This document shows, piece by piece, positions 1-11,655 of a stretch of 64,000 nucleotides of DNA; position 1 is the first letter of the stretch; each line of letters opens with the position of its first letter. The stretch lies in contig NC_057004.1 in NCBI RefSeq assembly GCF_000002595.2, positions 5,320,405 to 5,384,404 of the forward strand, given 5' to 3'. The notes under the pieces are model-generated. The model saw only the letters and a program-made list of their open reading frames with translations. It was not told where the DNA came from and searched no databases. This DNA comes from Chlamydomonas reinhardtii (Eukaryota > Chlorophyta > Chlorophyceae > Chlamydomonadales > Chlamydomonadaceae). The position numbers and the translations under genes are program-made.

Positions 1-78
1 CTTGGGTTCGAGTCCATGTGGCCCCACTAACTCCTTTGAGTCCGGAGGCGCGTTAGGTAAACAGGCAAATGGCCCAGC

Positions 79-622
79 GTGGCCCCAGTATTAATGGCGC
101 GGGTCCTTCCTTCCAGATGAAAGCAGTCATGCGGTGCTACACCACCACTTGTCCCCACTGAAGGGTTCCTTCATTTGGTGGTGAGCCGTGTTCCACGGCA
201 AGGCACTCCTGGTTTCGGCCGCTCTCTCTACACTAACCTCCTGACCCCTGACCACACAAACCAACCTCCTAACCGCAACGATGTCCGCCTCAGCGCTCCC
301 GCACAGCCATTTACTGCAAGGCGTCGCCTCAAGGCGTCACCTCAAACACACCTGGTTAGGCAGGCTGGTTGCAACTAAAGAGCGCCTCGCTCAGACACCG
401 CACGCGACCCCACACCGGTCGGGAGGTGGCAGCGGGTCAGGGGAACTCCATCAACATCAACGTCAGCTTCAGTCCAGTCCTCAAGCTCCAGCATCCAGCA
501 GCGGCGCCCTTGCGGCGCCCTTGCGGCGCGGGCAATGTACCTCGGAATGGGCCTTTTCACCCGGGTCAAAAGCCCCTTTCGAGACTGGAAGGAAGGACCA
601 GCGCCAGTAATACTGGGGCCAC
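79..622. repeat. foldback (inverted-repeat) structure upstream of the first gene
   Basis: Two arms of about 37-38 bp lie in opposite orientation at 79-115 and 585-622. By eye they match with only two mismatches; each has a GTGGCCCCAGTATTA end and a CCTTCCTTCCAG end. The about 470 bp between them encodes nothing I recognise. A 16-bp direct repeat, GATGAAAGCAGTCATG, lies at 116-131 (just inside the left arm) and at 631-646 (just outside the right arm, after an A run). This arrangement suggests a small non-autonomous foldback or MITE-like element or a nested duplication. No transposase is visible and no clean target-site duplication was found. Confidence 0.6.
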
Positions 623-746
623 AAAAAAAAGATGAAAGCAGTCATGTACTACTGTAGCGGTGTGGACGCGGCACGGTCCTGTCCGCGGCGACGCTGTTCC
701 ACACATCAGCCGTTTTCCGGGCTCGGCCCTTTCACCCGGGTCAAAA
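549..746. repeat. pair of near-palindromic CCCGGG direct repeats
   Basis: A segment reading TTTTCACCCGGGTCAAAAG occurs at about 553-572, and a near copy with one T fewer occurs at about 729-746. Each copy is almost palindromic around CCCGGG. The second copy ends two bases before the start codon chosen for the next gene, so it would lie in its 5' leader or core promoter. It could be a regulatory site or just part of the surrounding repeat cluster. Confidence 0.5.
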
Positions 747-748
747 GA

Positions 749-3198
749 ATGAATACAACACGCGAGCATGCAGCCGCGGCGGCAGCTACCGGCGCCGACG
801 ACGCTGGACACAACACAAGAAGGCCGTCGCCCACCGCGGCGGGGGCTCGCCCGCACGTCGTCGGCGACATCCTGGCCGCCTCGTCTATGGAAGAGGTGCT
901 GCGCAGGTGGGCCCGATTCATGAACCGGCATGTGCAGCTGACGGTTCCCCTCCCTGACAATCATGTTAACCCCATGCTCGCCCCCCATGCACGCCAACCC
1001 ACCACAGCGCCCACCACCTCCTGGCCGCCGCCGAGCAGCGCATCGGCGACTACTGCAGCACCTACGTGGCTATTCCCAGCCCCCGGCCCGACGCCGGCCA
1101 TAGCCGCGGTGGGGGAGGCAGCGGCAGCGGCAGCTGCGGCGACGACGTGCCTTCGCCCTCGCACGTGCTTGCCGACCCACATCCGCAGCAGCCCGACCAG
1201 CGCGAGCAGGAGCAGGGTAGCCGGCGCTGCTGGCACGTATACCGCAGCTTCAGCCAGGCGCGCCGGCGGCTGGAGGCGGCGGCGGCGGCCGAGGCGGCGG
1301 CGGCGGTTGGAGGCGGCGGCGGCGGCGGCACACCTGGCGTTGCTTGTACTGACCTGGAGGTATTGGAGAAGCTGGTTAGAGAGGTGGGCTCCCGCCCCAG
1401 TGAGCTGGTGAGCGTGCTAGCGGCCAATGAGCGGCTGCTGAGCTCGCTGGCAGGAGGCGGAGGTCGGGCTGGCGCCGGTGCCGGTGGTGAGCATGGAGGA
1501 GCGGGGATTGGAAAGGTGGCTGGCGCATGTGCGGTCAGCAGGGCGACGGAGAAGGGTCATTTGGGTTGCGTTGGTTACGATTGGGGCTGAAGGTGAGCGG
1601 CTTCCTAGCTATCTTTCGTCTGGCGGTGGCCGGCCGCCGGGCTGGCTCAGCGCGCCCGCTGGCCTGGTCTCCACACCACACCCGCGGTCCGCGTCCCCGC
1701 CCTCACGGCCCCTCTCCTTCTACCGCTCCCTCACATGTGCAGCCGTGGGCACCACCACGCCGCACACCACCACCAGCGCCACCAGCGCCACCAGCGCCAC
1801 CACCACACCCGCCACCAGCGCCACCGGGGCCGGCGAGGCCCCCGGGGCCGGCGGCGGGCTGCCTGAGGTGGTTCCGGGTCTGCGCCAGTCTCAGGCCGAG
1901 GCGGTGTTCCGGCGACTGGACCGGCGGCGGCGGGGCTGGCTGGACCAGGATGACCTGGTGGCTGGGCTGGAGCTGCTGGGTGAGGGCGGGGTTGGGGGAG
2001 GGTGGGGAAGAGGGGGAGGGAGGGCCGCGGGGCGGCGGGGCGGCACAGTCCTGGTGTTGGCTTAAGTGGTTAACTTGGCTGTGGACACGGGATCATGGAC
2101 TCTTGATCCCGTAATGGCACTGAGCACCAGCCCGCAACGTTGTCATTGGGTCCCCAGGCGAGCATGTGGACGCCAGTGACGTGGAGCAGATATGCCTGGA
2201 GCTGGGAGCCACGGGCCGAGTGGACATGCAGGTAGGCGGTGGGGCACTGGGGCGAGGCCGCGAGGGGCCGGGGTGGGCGAGGGTGGTGGAGGCGGCATGG
2301 CAGAGGGGGTCCCGGGAGACGAAGCGCCGGATCCGTGCGTCGGCTTAGGATGGTCTTGGGCACCCAGCCTGCCTGGAAACCTCTGCCAGGTGCCCAGGCG
2401 CTTGGCCATTGCCCCGCCCCCCCCCCCACACACACAACACACTAGCTGTGGCAAGGCCGCTGGCCCGTACGTACTGGGGCACGTATGGGTGGGGCGCAGG
2501 GAGGGCGCTACTGGCGGGAAGCGTGGCTGGGCGGGACTGGTTACGCTTGGAGGCAAAACGGTCCGGCGAGGCTTGGAGGCAAAACTCTAGCGCGAAAAAC
2601 CTCGCGCTCATGCCTTCGCTTTCACGTGCGGTTAAGGACGACCAAAAAGGCTGAGGACGTGGCGTCGTGGCTGCCTCGCTGGCTCTCAACGTATCTCTGC
2701 TGATAACCCTGGATGTGTTGCGATCGCTGTTACAACTGTGGCGCAAGAGAGGCAAATCGTTTTAAAGTAGCAAATTGCGTCGAATGGGACAAGAAATCGC
2801 GTGTTTGCGGCTCGCTCCACACCCTTCGTGGCCAACCGCTCGGCTGGGCAGGGCAAGGTGGCTGCGCTTGCTCTTAGCATCCGAGCCGGCAAGCTTCGGT
2901 GGAGCTCATTTTTGTTAATGTGTACCACCGAACGCGCTGCCCTGAGGAGGAGAGCTGGTTCGCGGCACTAATATCGGTTCGCATTCACGCCGCGATCGAC
3001 GTCAGCCAGAAAGGTTTTCACAGTGCATTGTCGTGTTCATGACGCTACTTCTTTCGTCGCTTGCAGGCCTTCTGTGACGTCGTTGCGGCGCAGCGGCTGG
3101 TGGTGCCCGGGAGCGACGGGGTCTTCTTGCGCCATGTGTGCCGCACGCGGCCGGAATGGTGGAGCGATGTGCCGCACTTCCTCGACAACAGCCCCTGA
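749..3198 (+). CDS. EF-hand-like protein of unknown function
   Basis: Five exons fit GT-AG rules and phase: 749-906, 1008-1486, 1743-1979, 2158-2231 and 3067-3198, giving about 359 residues. The N-terminal half is helical with long Ala and Gly runs. Exon 3 begins with a Thr-Ser-Ala-rich linker and ends in an EF-hand-like helix-loop-helix (AVFRRLDRRRRGWLDQDDL). The loop has the usual central Gly and later acidic residues but has lost the early Asp/Asn ligands, so calcium binding is doubtful. Exon 4 resembles the first helix of a second hand. The C-terminus ends PHFLDNSP. Intron 4 is the long one, about 835 bp. The start was chosen as the first Met that keeps phase into exon 2. I do not recognise the family beyond the EF-hand resemblance. 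Confidence 0.55.
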
Positions 3199-3228
3199 GG
3201 CTGGGAAATGCATGTCCCCAAGAGAAGG

Positions 3229-3233
3229 TGTAA
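3229..3233 (+). terminator. TGTAA poly(A) signal candidate
   Basis: TGTAA, the usual volvocine polyadenylation signal, lies about 30 bases after the stop of the EF-hand-like gene. The 3' UTR would be unusually short, so a later site is possible. Confidence 0.3.
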
Positions 3234-3340
3234 TTGGGTGTTCGTGATGACTTGAATCCGCCCGTGTGCGGTTAGGTGCGGCCCAGGTTGCAGCCATCGC
3301 ATTGCACGCTGTCTATCTAGGCAGGGCAAGCCTGGCACCC

Positions 3341-3392
3341 GAGCCGGTGTGATGGGCTCACGAACTGAGCCGGTGTGATGGGCTCACGAACT
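3341..3392. repeat. 26-bp perfect tandem duplication
   Basis: The unit starting GAGCCGGTGTGATGGGCTCA occurs twice back to back (3341-3366 and 3367-3392), followed by a third partial start (GAGTCC). It lies between the EF-hand-like gene and the minus-strand terminal exons. The apparent identity of the copies suggests a recent event. Confidence 0.85.
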
Positions 3393-3514
3393 GAGTCCTT
3401 GAGCCCAGCTAGCATCGCATCTGCAGCTACGGGAGGAAGGTGCATGGTGGAGGGCTTCCCTCCGCCCGCTGAGCCGCAATGGGAGGGGGTGTAGGGTGTG
3501 TGATGGGACAGGGT

Positions 3515-3805
3515 TCAAGGCAGGTTGGCGAGGTCCCGTAGGGTGCAGCTGATGCCCATACCCTCAAGCAGACGGCAAACAGTTTGCAGTGGCAGAGCAG
3601 AAGTGCATGGCTGGTCGAACGCCGGAGGGGGTGTAGGGGGAAGGCAGGGGGTGCTCGCGAGGGCTCGCCTTTCCCTTGCGCCTGCCCCAAGACATCCATA
3701 CTTGCTGGAGGTTGTACATGTGTTGCGCGACCATGGGGTTGTTGACGCGCATCGGAAGTTCGTAACAGGAGGCAAACACATGGCGCACGGTCCCGTCGAC
3801 GCGCC
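3515..3805 (-). CDS. two terminal exons of an unrecognised minus-strand gene
   Basis: Minus-strand exons at 3702-3805 and 3515-3610 have matching phase and consensus splice ends (acceptor TGTCAG, donor GTATGG, acceptor CGACCAG). They encode about 65 residues, including RHVFASCYELPMRVNNPMVA and ending TLRDLANLP before a TGA. Composition and splice sites look like a real gene, but I recognise no family. Upstream exons should lie between 3806 and 4435; an open stretch on the minus strand at about 3871-4218 may hold one, but I could not place its junctions. It may be a short gene or a 3' fragment. Confidence 0.35.
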   Translation of the reverse strand, partial: GASTGPCAMCLPPVTNFRCASTTPWSRNTCTTSSKYGCLGAGARERRALASTPCLPPTPPPAFDQPCTSALPLQTVCRLLEGMGISCTLRDLANLP

Positions 3806-4435
3806 CTGACAGCAGTCAGCCCCAGGATCACATACGTTTGCCGTGGGACTAGCCGACTAGGGATGTCGTGCTAAGACTCTGCAGACTGCAGCGCCGCACA
3901 GTTGACGGGTGAGGAAATGCGAAATGCTCGGCTATTGCAGCCGTGTAACAGTGTAACACAATTCGTAGAGGAACACGGTGTGGGCCCTACGCATACGAAA
4001 TCATGTACGGTACTCCACGTCCCACAGTCGCTAATGCAGCCGGGCATCTCATGCCCATGTACCCGCCCGGCATGAGGGTATACCGTGAAGGTCACTGGGA
4101 GCAGCTGGGAGCATGGGCGCGGCTCTAACAGCTCACCACACCTGCCGACATGCCTTTCCCCCTCCCAACACACACATGCACAAGCGCTCCACTTCGGTGC
4201 CTCCTCACCAGTCGCCACACGTCTGCACGAGAAGGGAACTATACCCCACGCCTATACCCCGTACTCCAGTAAGTAATCTGCACGCAATACGGCGCTCCCC
4301 TCACCAGTCGCCACGCGTCTGCACCGGACAAACTTACGTCTGGGAGTAACCGCTTTGCACGTAACTCGCCTGTCCCCAGTCCACCCCACCGCACCACACC
4401 GCACCACACCGCACCGCAACGCCCACAAGGTAGGT

Positions 4436-7400
4436 TTACATGCCGCCCAGCTCCCCGGCTGCCCGCCAGCTCCGCAGCGCCTCCTCATCGCACGTGGGCA
4501 GCACGCGCCGCAGCGGCCGGCCGCCGGGCTGCACGAGCAACTGGAACACGAACACGAATGTGTTGGTGACGAACGACTCCACCGCCTCCGGCTTGGTCAC
4601 GCGCGCCTCCACCTCCACCACCACACGCGCCTGTGAGGGAAGCGAAGAGGGGCGCGCATGCCAGTACTGCGCTGCAGGGCCTAGGTGCTGGACAGACAGC
4701 AGCTGCGGGAGCTACCCCACATTCAGACCCCTCGGCATGGTGCCCCCCCCCCGTGTGGAGCTACCCTGTGTTGCAGTACATGCAGCGCAGGAGCGGCCCC
4801 AGGCCACCGCTGCTTGGCGGCATAGGAGGGCGGGGGATGGCAATGAGGCCCATCCAGACCCTGTGCTGGCGACCACATCAGACATGCAACCCCCGCCCTG
4901 CAGCTGACCCCACAGGCCGGCGTCGTGCCACCTCTCATGGCCCCGCCGCCGCTACCCCATTCCCCCCTTGTGTCCTGTTCCCAATGTCTGAACCTTTCAA
5001 TTCCCCTTTGATGTCCGCCGCCACCCCGTGCGCCGCCGCTTGCCTTGCTGGGCTCCGCCCCCTGGGCCGGCGGCTGTCTGCCCTCCGCGAACACCACCGT
5101 GGAGGTGAGCCGCAGCAGGTCGCCCACGTCCACCGGCCGGCTGAACGTGATCTCGTCAACCTAGGCGGGCACAGCGTTGGGAACGGGGAAGGGGGGCGGG
5201 GCACAGCGTGGGGAACGGGGGGCACAGCGTGGGGAACGGGGGGCACAGCGTGGGGAACGGGGGGGCACAGCGTGGGGAAGGGGGGGGGCACAGGGGGGGC
5301 GCATGGGGCGCGTACGGGGTTGTCAAGTATTGATGCTGTCAAGTAAACATGCTGTCATCACAAAGGCAGTCCTTGAGCGCCGGGCCCCGCAGGTTCCTCG
5401 GCCCTTCTACTGTACTGTGGTGACAACACGTGCTTGGTATGTCACGTGTCTCTGAGCACTGCTTCCCAAAGTAGAGCAGCCTCAACCCCACCGGCCCCCC
5501 GCGCCGGTTCCCCACGCCGGCCCCACATACCTTGAGGAACACGGGCCGGCTGCCTCCGAACATATAGGTGGTGGCGAACCCCAGCTCGTAGGCCCGCCTG
5601 TCGGGGAGAGCGGGTGGGCGGGGAGAGCGGGTGGGCGGGCGGGGAGAGCGGGTGGGCAGGGAGAGCGGGTGGGCAGGAAGAGCGGGTGGGCGGGGAGAGC
5701 GGGTGAGCGGGCGGGGAGAGCGGGTGGGCGGGATGAGCGGGTGGGTGGGCGGGGAGAGCGGGTGGGCAGGGAGAGCGGGTGGGCAGGGAGAGCGGGTCGG
5801 CGGGATGAGCGGGTGGGCGGGCGGGGAGAGCGGGTCAGAAGGTCGGCGCGCCCAGGTGACGCATGGGCAGTGTAGAGGAGTGGAGCCAGGGTGGTATCAA
5901 CATTGCGGGGGGGGGGAGGCGGAAGTGCAGTGCTTTCGCCCACCCGTCACTTGCTCCCGTCCTGCACCGGGCCCAACAACAGAGCCGCAGCGCGTTCTCA
6001 CCCACCCACCCACCCACCCACCCACCAAACGGCCCACCCACCCTTCCTCCCTTGGGCGGGCTTTCTGCTGACGACGGGACTTCCTTGTTGGGCTCGGGCA
6101 TACCACCCACTCACCCACCCACCCAAGCACCCGCCCACCCAGGCACCCACCCACCCACCGCATAAGGAAGCCGCCAAACACGCGGCCGTGCGTGTTGCGC
6201 TGCTGCGGCTGGCAGATGAAGGTGTTGTGCTGGCGGGTGGCCGGCATCAGCACGCCGTCAGCGGCGGCCAGAGCCGGCAGCTCCTGTGTTTAGACAGCAA
6301 CAAGTTGCGCTTGGAGTCGACTTGCCGGCCCTAGCTTCAATGGTAGCTTTGGTTGAACTCCATAACAATGTTGCAAACAACCCCGCCAAACACACAAACC
6401 CGACACCGGCGGTGCATTCTGTGGGAGTGGCGTACCCATAGCGGTAACGGCACCTTCCACAGAAACCTTACGACAGCTTTTTACGGTGCCACTGCTACAC
6501 ATTTCCTTACCTGTAGCTTGCGAGCGTCCCGGATCCACTCGCGTGTCTCCTGCGGCACTGGTGGCACAGGGCATGCAGGGTAGGCTCACTGCGTGACGCA
6601 GGAGCGGGCGGAGGCTGACGCAGTGGACTCCCTCCCTCCCTCCACTCACACGCCGCCTGCACCCCCGCGTCGCCACCGCCTTGCTTCTGTCTGGCGGCCT
6701 TGCGTGCGTCCGCCACCGCCTGTCGCTCAGCAAACGCCGCCTGCTGCTCCGGCGTCTGCGGAGCCAGCTGGACCACAGGCGAGGCCTGCGATAGCAGCGC
6801 AGCACAGAGGCGCACACACACGGGACACTGTTTGCTTGCGCATTCGCATACACAGTGTCAAGCCCTTATCCCTTGTACTTCCCTAACACATAGCTACAGC
6901 CTGACAGCCTAAGTGGTGCCGACAGGCGCGGTCATGCTACACCGCACGGCCGATCCCAGCTTCGGTGCTTAGGCTGCAACGTGACGCAGGCAGGACGGAA
7001 CTACATTGGAACTGTAGCGGACGCCCTGTGGGCGGGCGCCGACACTGTGCGCCGCCATATGCAAGTAAGCAGTACCCCACCAAGGCACGTGTACCAATGT
7101 TAAAGAGCACAAGGAAAGCAAATGAGAATGTGTGTATGTCTGTGTGTGTGTGTGTGTGTGTGTGTTTCGCATCAGACCGCTTGAGCCGCCGCCTCACCTT
7201 GCGTGTGGCGGGGTCCAGGTGCACGAATGAGAACAGCGCCTCCAAGCTGGGGGCGGGCTCGTGCTGGGCCTGTGCGGTGAGCGGCAGCAGCAGCAGGAGG
7301 AGGCGGCGCACCGTGACGGTGTCAGTGTCAGGTTGCGAGGGACGGGTGGGCAGCTGCTTCCCCTCGGACGTTGGAGCCGGGTAAACCTCGTGGCGGCGGC

Positions 7401-9056
7401 GGCGCTGCAGCATCGACGGCTGCTGCTACTTCCGCACTTCTGGCGTTTGGCCTCAATGGGTAGTGAGCAGTTGGCAGCTGCGTGCCGCCGCCGCCACACC
7501 TTTCCTTCCATGGCCTGGCTCGCATGCACCACTGCTTCCCTGCCACCGCCTCTGCGGGCTCGTTTCGTGCCCTGGGTCTCGACAAAGCCACCTCCACACA
7601 CCCCAAACCACCACCTCCACCGCCCCAGCACCCACCCCAACTGCCCAAGCACCGCCCCCCGCCCGACTGCCCACCTGGAACAGCTGCATGCGGATGTCCA
7701 GAGCGCTGCGCCCCGTCCACACCACCTGCCCCCGCACCACCACATCCCTCGCCAGCAGCAGTGGGTGGGTCAGAGCGATCTCGTCCACCGCCGCAGTCAC
7801 CAGCAGCGGCAGCCCCGAGCCGCCGCCGGAGCTGGCGCCGCGGCCGGTGTAGCTGTGCGCGGTCGCATGGGCACAGCAGTCATGCGGAAGGGAGAGTGGA
7901 CAGGATGGCGGCAGGATGGGTGGGGGCGACGCGACACGCGGCCGACGGCCGACGGCTCCACACGCCCTGCCCACACGGTGTGCCGCTGGTTGCACGGCCC
8001 CTGCCTGCACTGGTGTACCTCGGCCACCTGTTCCGGTGGGCCCCGCCATCCGCTGGTCCTCGCGCCAGCTCGCATGGCCCCCCTCCCCACTCTTTTGCAT
8101 TGGGTTTGACATTAGCTTCTTGGGCTGGTATTTACAACTCTCCCCCCCTTTCCCCCCACCATCACCACCACCCGGACCGCCCCCGCACGCCCTCACCAGT
8201 GCTGGAAGGCCACGTTGCCCGCCAGCGAGTCCAGGTCCTCAAGCAGCCGCCCCACACGCATGTGGCCCCAGGGGTTGCGGTACTGGCGAGGGCAGGGGGG
8301 TCGGGGGGGCGGGAAGGTGGTGGCGGTGATATGATTGGGGCAAGAGGGCGCGGTCGGCCAGACACAGGTCCGTGCCGGCGCGTGCGACAGAGGCAGGCAG
8401 GCAGCTGAGTGGCGTGTGCTCGCCACAGCCGCTTGGGGCCGTGTTCGCCTTACGGCGCGTCGGAAGCAGGTTATCAGGGCGTGCAGCCGCGTTCGCGCTC
8501 AGCCGCGCCGCACCATGTCAAGCAGGGCCTTGTCGGAGCTGAAGTTGTACACGACGCTGATGTCCTGGGGCGCCCGCCGCCCGTCCGGCAGCAGCGCGGC
8601 GGGGCCCGTAGCCGCCTCCGCTGGTGCCGCTCCAGGGGCGGCGGAGGCCGCGCTCTGCGCCTGTCGCCGCCGCTCCGTCCACAGCTTCTTGGTGATGGGG
8701 GTGTAGCCACCTACGAACAGTTCCTCGCGGCCATCGGAGGAGCTACTGCTGCTGCTGGTGGTGGTGGGGCTGTTGCCGGAGCTGGCAGCAGCGGCGCTGG
8801 GGTTGCTGTCTCTGCCGCTGCTGCTACCGCTGCTGCAGCTGTGTGTGCTGCTGGTAAAGCAGCGCGGCCGTTGCAGGGGCCATGCGTTGGGTGGTGTTGG
8901 GGAGGGAGGCAACGCAGGCGTAACCAAGTCTTCCGCTCCTGCGACAGTCAACCGCCCCACTGCCGTGGCGAGCAAGCCTGGCGCAGACGACGCAGAGAAT
9001 ACAGTGCCACTTAACCCGCTAGACGCTCGCAGTAAAAGCCCAGGAACGCGAGACAT
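4436..9056 (-). CDS. acyl-CoA thioesterase, ACOT9/ACOT10-like double hotdog
   Basis: Ten exons (high to low: 8514-9056, 8197-8282, 7675-7852, 7198-7269, 6677-6785, 6511-6557, 6159-6283, 5531-5597, about 5098-5160, 4436-4630) give about 494 residues. The family hydrolyses acyl-CoAs to free fatty acid and CoA, usually in mitochondria. The N-terminus (MSRVPGLLLRASSG) looks like a transit peptide and is followed by a low-complexity Ser/Ala linker. Hotdog 1 shows YRNPWGHMRVGRLLEDLDSL and, after a Ser/Gly insert, TAAVDEIALTHPLL. Hotdog 2 shows NTFICQPQQRNTHGRVFGGF and VDEITFSRPVDVGDLLRL, then VEVEARVTKPEAVESFVTNT. These are the ACOT9 signatures in the right order. The donor after the VDEIT exon is uncertain: the phase-consistent GT drops a few expected residues, so a GC donor or an extra exon is possible. 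Several introns carry minisatellites. Confidence 0.88.
5172..5300. repeat. intronic minisatellite, about 21-bp unit
   Basis: At least four imperfect copies of a unit of the form GGCACAGCGTGGGGAACGGG lie in tandem, becoming G-rich toward 5300. They lie in an intron of the thioesterase gene. Confidence 0.85.
5598..5850. repeat. intronic minisatellite of GGGTGGGCGGGGAGAGC type
   Basis: More than ten variable copies of a 16-20 bp G-rich unit (GAGAGCGGGTGGGCGGG and variants) lie directly beside the acceptor of the thioesterase exon that ends at 5597. On the coding strand the tract is C-rich and ends at that acceptor. Confidence 0.85.
5998..6158. repeat. CCCA/CACCCAC simple repeats in a thioesterase intron
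   Basis: Two runs of CCCA-type repeats (about 5998-6030 and 6105-6158) lie in the intron of the minus-strand thioesterase gene. The second directly abuts the donor at 6158. Confidence 0.8.
7131..7166. repeat. (TG)n microsatellite in a thioesterase intron
   Basis: An interrupted TG dinucleotide run, (CA)n on the coding strand. It starts about 30 bases after the donor at 7197. Confidence 0.9.
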
Positions 9057-9427
9057 GTTTGTCAGTTCGTTGCGGGAACAGGCTCAGAGAGTCATATGTC
9101 CGCATGGACTCAGGGTATTTGGTGGTTGCAGTTTATACATCGGTTGCATGCGCGTCAAAGGTGGGACAAGAGGTGCACTCCATCGCCATGCTGCAATTGC
9201 TTCAAGCTGACTCGCTATGCGAACAACGCACTGTTGCTCTCTATTTTAATCTGACAATCACAACTACAGAGAAGGGCTTGTCTACAACTTGCTGAGCAGG
9301 CTGCAAGGAATTTGTTTTACCCTCCACTCCCTCGCTCTGCTTTCAGTCACGGTGACTACACTAGCTGCTTTGAACCACTAGTAACGTCAACGCGCTGCCG
9401 CGCCCGTTAGAGGCAAGCGGAGACGCC
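9057..9427. promoter_or_regulatory. divergent promoter, thioesterase / cyclophilin-SYF2
   Basis: There are 371 bp between two start codons facing away from each other. The segment is clearly less GC-rich than its surroundings (for example 9190-9300), as expected of a promoter region. No specific motif is claimed. Confidence 0.55.
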
Positions 9428-10685
9428 ATGGAAAACCCACGCGTCTGGTTTGACATCCAAATCGGCAGCGAAGCTGCTGGCCGTGTTGTGATGGAGCTGT
9501 ATGCTGATATTGTGCCCAAAACCGCGGAGAACTTTCGGGCGCTGTGCACCGGCGAGAAGGGCGTGGGGAAATCGGGCAAGCGGCTGCACTTTAAAGGCTG
9601 CGTCTTCCACCGCATCATCCCGGAGTTCATGTGCCAGTAAGTAGTGCCGCGGCGTTGAGAGTCCTGACTCCGGTGGCTAGGGGCCACGATCTCGCCCAGT
9701 TCACGACATGCGCAAGGCTGCCGTCCTGCGTCCAAACGAACCCACAACGGGTCGAATCGCCGGGGAAGCTTCAGGGGAAGAGGAGGGGGCAGCCTCCGGG
9801 GTGCCCGGGGCGGCGGGCCTCCCCCGACTGGGTCCTTGACTCCCCCCATCCTGCCACCCCACCCCCTTAATGACACATACCCCCAACCTCCCCTCCCCAA
9901 ACCGTCCTGCCACCCCCGCACTGCAGGGGCGGCGACTTCACGGCCAGCGATGGCACGGGCGGCGAGTCCATCTACGGCGCCAAATTCGCGGACGAGGCGC
10001 CCGGCCTGGCGCTCAAGCACGACAAGCCCGGCATCTTATCCATGGCCAACGCGGGGGCTAACACCAACGGGTGCGCGGAGGGAGGGGCGGTGGGGACATG
10101 GGCGGCAGGGGTGGGCGGTGGGTGTAGGCTGGTAGCGGTGGGCGGGCGGTAGGGGCGGGCGGCAGGGGCGGGCGACAGGGAAGGGCGGCAGGAGCCGGCG
10201 GTAGGGTCGGATGGCACATGCTGGGGGCGAGTGGAAGAGGGACAGCTGAGCGACTTGCTGCTGCGTACGCCGCCCACGGGGCGGCACCCACCCACCACCA
10301 CCACCGGCTGCTTGGTGTCCAGGGGGAGGGTGGCCCCACACGCCACCTGCCGCACCCCTACCCCGAACTCCAGAACGCCTCCCATTTCCCTCTCCCCTTT
10401 CCCCCCTCCCACCCAGAAACTCACGCACCTCCCTCTCCCCCATCCGCTCCCCCATCCGCTCCCCCCTCTGCCCCCTCTCCCCCCCCCCCGCAGGTCCCAG
10501 TTCTTCATCTGCACGGTGCCCACGCCCTGGCTGAACGGCAAGCACGTGGTGTTCGGGCGGGTGGTGGAGGGCATGACCACCGTGAAGCGCATGGAGGTGG
10601 TGGGGCAGCGCAGCGGCAAGCCCAGCCGCAAGGTCATCATCACGGACTGCGGGCAGGTGAGGGGGGCGGGGCGCTGTGTATGTGT

Positions 10686-10746
<61 letters not shown>

Positions 10747-11624
10747 TGTGTGTGTGCGCGCGCGTGTGTGTGTGTGTGTGTGTGTTTGGGGGGGCTGTGT
10801 TAGCGCTGTGCGGGGAGAGACGTTCGAGAGGGCAGGGCGTGCGACGAGCTCTGGGGACTCTGGCTTGGCAACTCGACAGGAGGAGGCGTGCGCTCCTCCT
10901 TCGTGCCGGGCACGGACGGCCTTCCGCCGCCCCTCTTCCCGCCTTACCGCCTCGCCCCCTTGCCCCCTTGCCCTTGTGCGCGCCTGCTGCTGCTGCTGCC
11001 CCCGTGCGCAGCTGCCCAGCAAGCTGCAGATGATGCTCAAGCTCAAGGCGGAGAAGGAGGAGGCGGCCAAACTCAAGTCAGACCCCAACGAGCTGAACCC
11101 GGACCAGGTGCGGGCGGGCAACGTGGGGGTGGGGTGGTGTAATGGAGTGTCCAAAAACGAAACGAAAGCCCAAAATGGTCTGGGGGGGCGGGGTAGTCTA
11201 CTCAAAGCCCAAAACAACCCAAGGGGGGCTCGGGCGTGCTGCGCGGGAAAGCGCGCGGGGCGTGGTCAGGGAGCTGCAGCTACCCCATACGGGAGTTTGA
11301 GAGCAACCCCACGCAGCAACCCGCGTGGCGTGCCAACACCCGCGGATCCACCTCAACCCCTGCACCCCCTTCCCTCAACCCCTGCACCCCCCTCTGCCCC
11401 CAGGACTCCCTGGCCCGGCTCAAGGCGCTGCAGCAGCAGACGGAGCAGCAGCAGGCCGCCAAGAAGGCGCGCAAGGCCCCGGCCGGAGCCCTGGGCTCCA
11501 TCGCGGCCTCACTCCTGGGCATCGGCAAGGAGGGCGCGGCGGGCTCGGAGGCGGCGGCGGCGCCGGCGGAGGGCGGCGAGAAGCGGAAGCGCAAGGCGCG
11601 TGACGCGTCTGCGGAGCCGGAGGC

Positions 11625-11655
<31 letters not shown>

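Noticed and set aside
5-15. GGTTCGAGTCC, a match to the tRNA B-box / T-loop
   Set aside because: The window starts too close to see the rest, the T-stem does not pair well, and no CCA-end acceptor stem follows. It may be a tRNA or SINE remnant but cannot be supported.
5598-5850. Regular repeat array resembling a CRISPR
   Set aside because: Units are short, G-rich, directly adjacent and variable, without unique spacers. It is a eukaryotic intronic minisatellite.
10676-10803. Open frames encoding Cys-Val runs
   Set aside because: They come only from the GT microsatellite inside an intron.
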